47,539 nucleotides of DNA, taken from Ministeria vibrans ATCC 50519. Its lineage: Eukaryota > Opisthokonta > Filasterea. The notes beneath the pieces are model-generated. The model made no database searches. It saw only the letters and a program-made list of their open reading frames with translations, and was not told where the DNA came from. Numbering within the stretch: position 1 is the stretch's first letter; each line of letters opens with the position of its first letter. Location: contig CALSCP010002623.1 in assembly GCA_943704425.1 (NCBI GenBank), positions 1-47,539 of the forward strand, given 5' to 3'. Made by a program: the position numbers and the translations under genes. Shown piece after piece: positions 43,365 through 47,539 of this stretch.

Positions 43365-44424
43365 TCAGTAGCCCCGTTTGAAGTCGACAAGGTGGTGGAG
43401 AGAAGAAGGGTCGACGACGTAGCGAGCGGCATTGGCAAGGAATATTCTGGCGAGGTCGGAGGGGAAGCTGAGGGCAGCGACGTGTGGGGTGATGGTGACG
43501 GCCGGGTGGGTGTAGAGGGCGCTGGTGGAGGGTAGAGGTTCAATGGCAAAGACGTCGAGGACGGCGTGGGAAAGCCATTGTTTGTCGAGGGCGTGAAGCA
43601 GGTCGGCTTCCGCAATGAGGGAGCCACGGCCACAGTTGATGAGGACTGGTCTCCGTGCGCTACTGCAGTGTGAGAGCATGTCGCCGTTGAGCAATCCTGC
43701 CGTTTGAGGGGTGGATGGAAGGACCGAGAGGAGGTAATCGACGCGCGAGAGTGCCTCGGGCAGTTGTGCCACGCAAAAGTACTCGTCGCAGTGTTCCGGG
43801 GGTGTGATGCGCTCGCGCAGGCCCACCCCGACAACGTGCATGCCAAAAGCAACCTTGGATGCCTGTGCGACGCTTCGCCCAATGTCACCGGAGGCGCCGA
43901 GAATTCCCAGGCTGAGGGTCGAGAGGGGACGGTTGACGCGCGGGGTCCACTGTGCGTGTGCCTGGCTCTGGGCGAACTCACGGGTGAAGCGCTCTCGCTC
44001 GAGGATGTAGGCAAAGGTGTACTCAGTGATGAGTGGCCCAAAGGCGCCGGTGCACCGGGTCAGCTGGAAGTCGGTGCGCGCGAGCGGAGGGGCACTCGCG
44101 CGGTGCACAATGGCGTCAACACCGGCAAACGTCGACGCGAGCCAGCGCATCTTGGGGAAGCCACAGTCGATCGACAGAGCCACAAGCCCCGGATCGGCCA
44201 GGACAATCTCTGCATCGGCGCAGCGTGCGTCGTCGACGCCATTCGCGACGTACATCTAAACAAACATATTCATACAGACGGCGGAATCATTTTTTTTATT
44301 ATTTATTGTGTTTGCATCTCGTTCGTATCGCTACCGCTATCCCCAATAACTTGCACTGGGAAACAAGATGATCTACAATCGTTTCAATTCCACGCGCTCG
44401 CGAAAGGAGAACTGCCGGGATCAT
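43365..44424 (-). CDS. D-isomer-specific 2-hydroxyacid dehydrogenase-like protein
   Basis: NAD(P)-dependent oxidoreductase of the D-2-hydroxyacid family. Exons 44424-44335 and 44255-43365 join in phase 0 to give 326 aa. The short first exon (MIPAVLLSRARGIETIVDHL, then KLLGIA) supplies the first strand of the substrate domain. The nucleotide-binding motif is GILGASGDIG (147-156). The catalytic residues of the family are all visible: Arg240 in NCGRGSL, Glu269 in FAIEPLP and His288 in ITPHVA. The sequence resembles glyoxylate/hydroxypyruvate-reductase-like members, but I cannot name the substrate. The gene converges on NOP10 (69 nt between stops) and is divergent from MSI1 (105 nt). Exon 1 rests on one donor (GTAGCG), so the N-terminus is less certain than the rest. 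Confidence 0.88.
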
Positions 44425-44529
44425 CGAAGGAAAAATCTGTGAATCAGTGACAAGTGACAACTCAAGTCGTAACTAACTGCTAACAATATTACAGTAATCA
44501 TTTTTATTTGAGTTTGTTAAACGCGTTGG
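44425..44529. promoter_or_regulatory. Short divergent promoter, dehydrogenase / MSI1
   Basis: Just 105 nt separates the divergent start codons. I see no clear motif; the role is inferred from position. Confidence 0.4.
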
Positions 44530-47097
<2,568 letters not shown>

Positions 47098-47250
47098 TGA
47101 GAGAGAGCGAGTCTGTGTGTGTGTGTGTCTGAGTTTGAGTGATTGAGTGAGGAGACCGTTTTTGATAGTAAATCCCAACAGCAGAATTGATTTAAACAAA
47201 GAATAAATTGGAAAGGTTTTAGAGTTTGTACAGCACTTGTTGTAGAGTCA

Positions 47251-47538
47251 TCAGTGACTTCTGAGGGCGAATTGAGTGATTTCGGCGCCAGCCAATAAGA
47301 AATTGGCAATGATAAGAAGGCCGTAGGCCCAGGCAATGGACCAGCCTTGGGGAAGCTCAAAGGGACAGCCAAAGGAGAGGTGAGTGCCGAGGACAGAGGA
47401 GAAGCCGGCAGGAAAGAGCAGCGTTGCAATGATGAGGAGGATGTCGGAGAGGAGTGTCAGACGCTTGGCGGAGGCGGTGGTGGCAGCCGCATGGAGAATG
47501 GAGACAAGCGAGAGGATGATGGAGAGAATGAGAAAGGC
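47251..47538 (-). CDS. Multi-pass membrane protein, 3' part only
   Basis: A minus-strand frame open to the window edge encodes the last 95 residues of a membrane protein. Three hydrophobic helices are visible: AFLILSIILSLVSILHAA, LLSDILLIIATLLFPAGF and WSIAWAYGLLIIANFLLAG. A single Cys lies in the loop before the last helix (SFGCPFELPQGWS). The protein ends TQFALRSH then TGA TGA. The layout, with a Cys-Pro loop and a Gly-Trp-Ser before the last helix, recalls claudin/PMP22/MARVEL-type four-helix proteins. That is only a resemblance. The N-terminus lies beyond the right edge. It converges on MSI1 with 153 nt between stops. Confidence 0.65.
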   Translation of the reverse strand, partial: AFLILSIILSLVSILHAAATTASAKRLTLLSDILLIIATLLFPAGFSSVLGTHLSFGCPFELPQGWSIAWAYGLLIIANFLLAGAEITQFALRSH

Positions 47539-47539
47539 A

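Overview
This is nuclear DNA from an intron-rich, gene-dense unicellular eukaryote. I placed about 75 spliceosomal introns by reading conserved proteins across GT..AG boundaries. Most are 60-300 nt and many hold CT, TG, CA or ATT simple repeats. Gaps between genes are often only 70-230 nt. IFT144 implies a cilium or flagellum. Condensin-II subunit H2, a GT3 glycogen synthase, a cAMP-receptor-like GPCR, a TEP1-like TROVE/NACHT/WD40 protein and an ankyrin/SOCS-box-like protein together fit a flagellated protist, perhaps on the opisthokont/amorphean side. I cannot name the species. No mobile element, tRNA, rRNA or CRISPR array was found.

Layout from left to right. (1) IFT144/WDR19 on the minus strand, with its 3' end outside the window, is divergent from an intronless 2980-aa TEP1-like gene. 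(2) A RAP-domain protein with a putative mitochondrial leader lies between that gene and the 12-exon MTO1/MnmG gene. MTO1 converges on condensin-II H2 (NCAPH2). (3) NCAPH2 is divergent from a seven-helix cAMP-receptor-like GPCR, which is followed in tandem by glycogen synthase, a small ankyrin protein with a C-terminal elongin-BC box, and a Sec1/Munc18 gene. One Munc18 intron contains an 8-N assembly gap flanked by duplicated sequence. (4) An unrecognised coiled-coil/acidic protein converges on a mitochondrial Msp1/ATAD1-like AAA ATPase. That gene is divergent from NOP10. (5) NOP10 converges on a D-2-hydroxyacid dehydrogenase-like gene, which is divergent from an RBBP4/MSI1 histone chaperone. 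The right edge holds the 3' part of a multi-pass membrane protein.

Functionally these are mostly unrelated housekeeping genes: mitochondrial tRNA modification and RNA or protein quality control, chromatin, ciliary transport, membrane fusion and glycogen. TEP1-like and NOP10 both belong to RNP or telomerase-linked families but are 28 kb apart, so I do not claim a functional cluster. The least expected items are the domain-complete TEP1-like protein with an internal RGG tract, the ASB-like BC box, the frequent GTAC splice donors, and the gap with duplicated edges.
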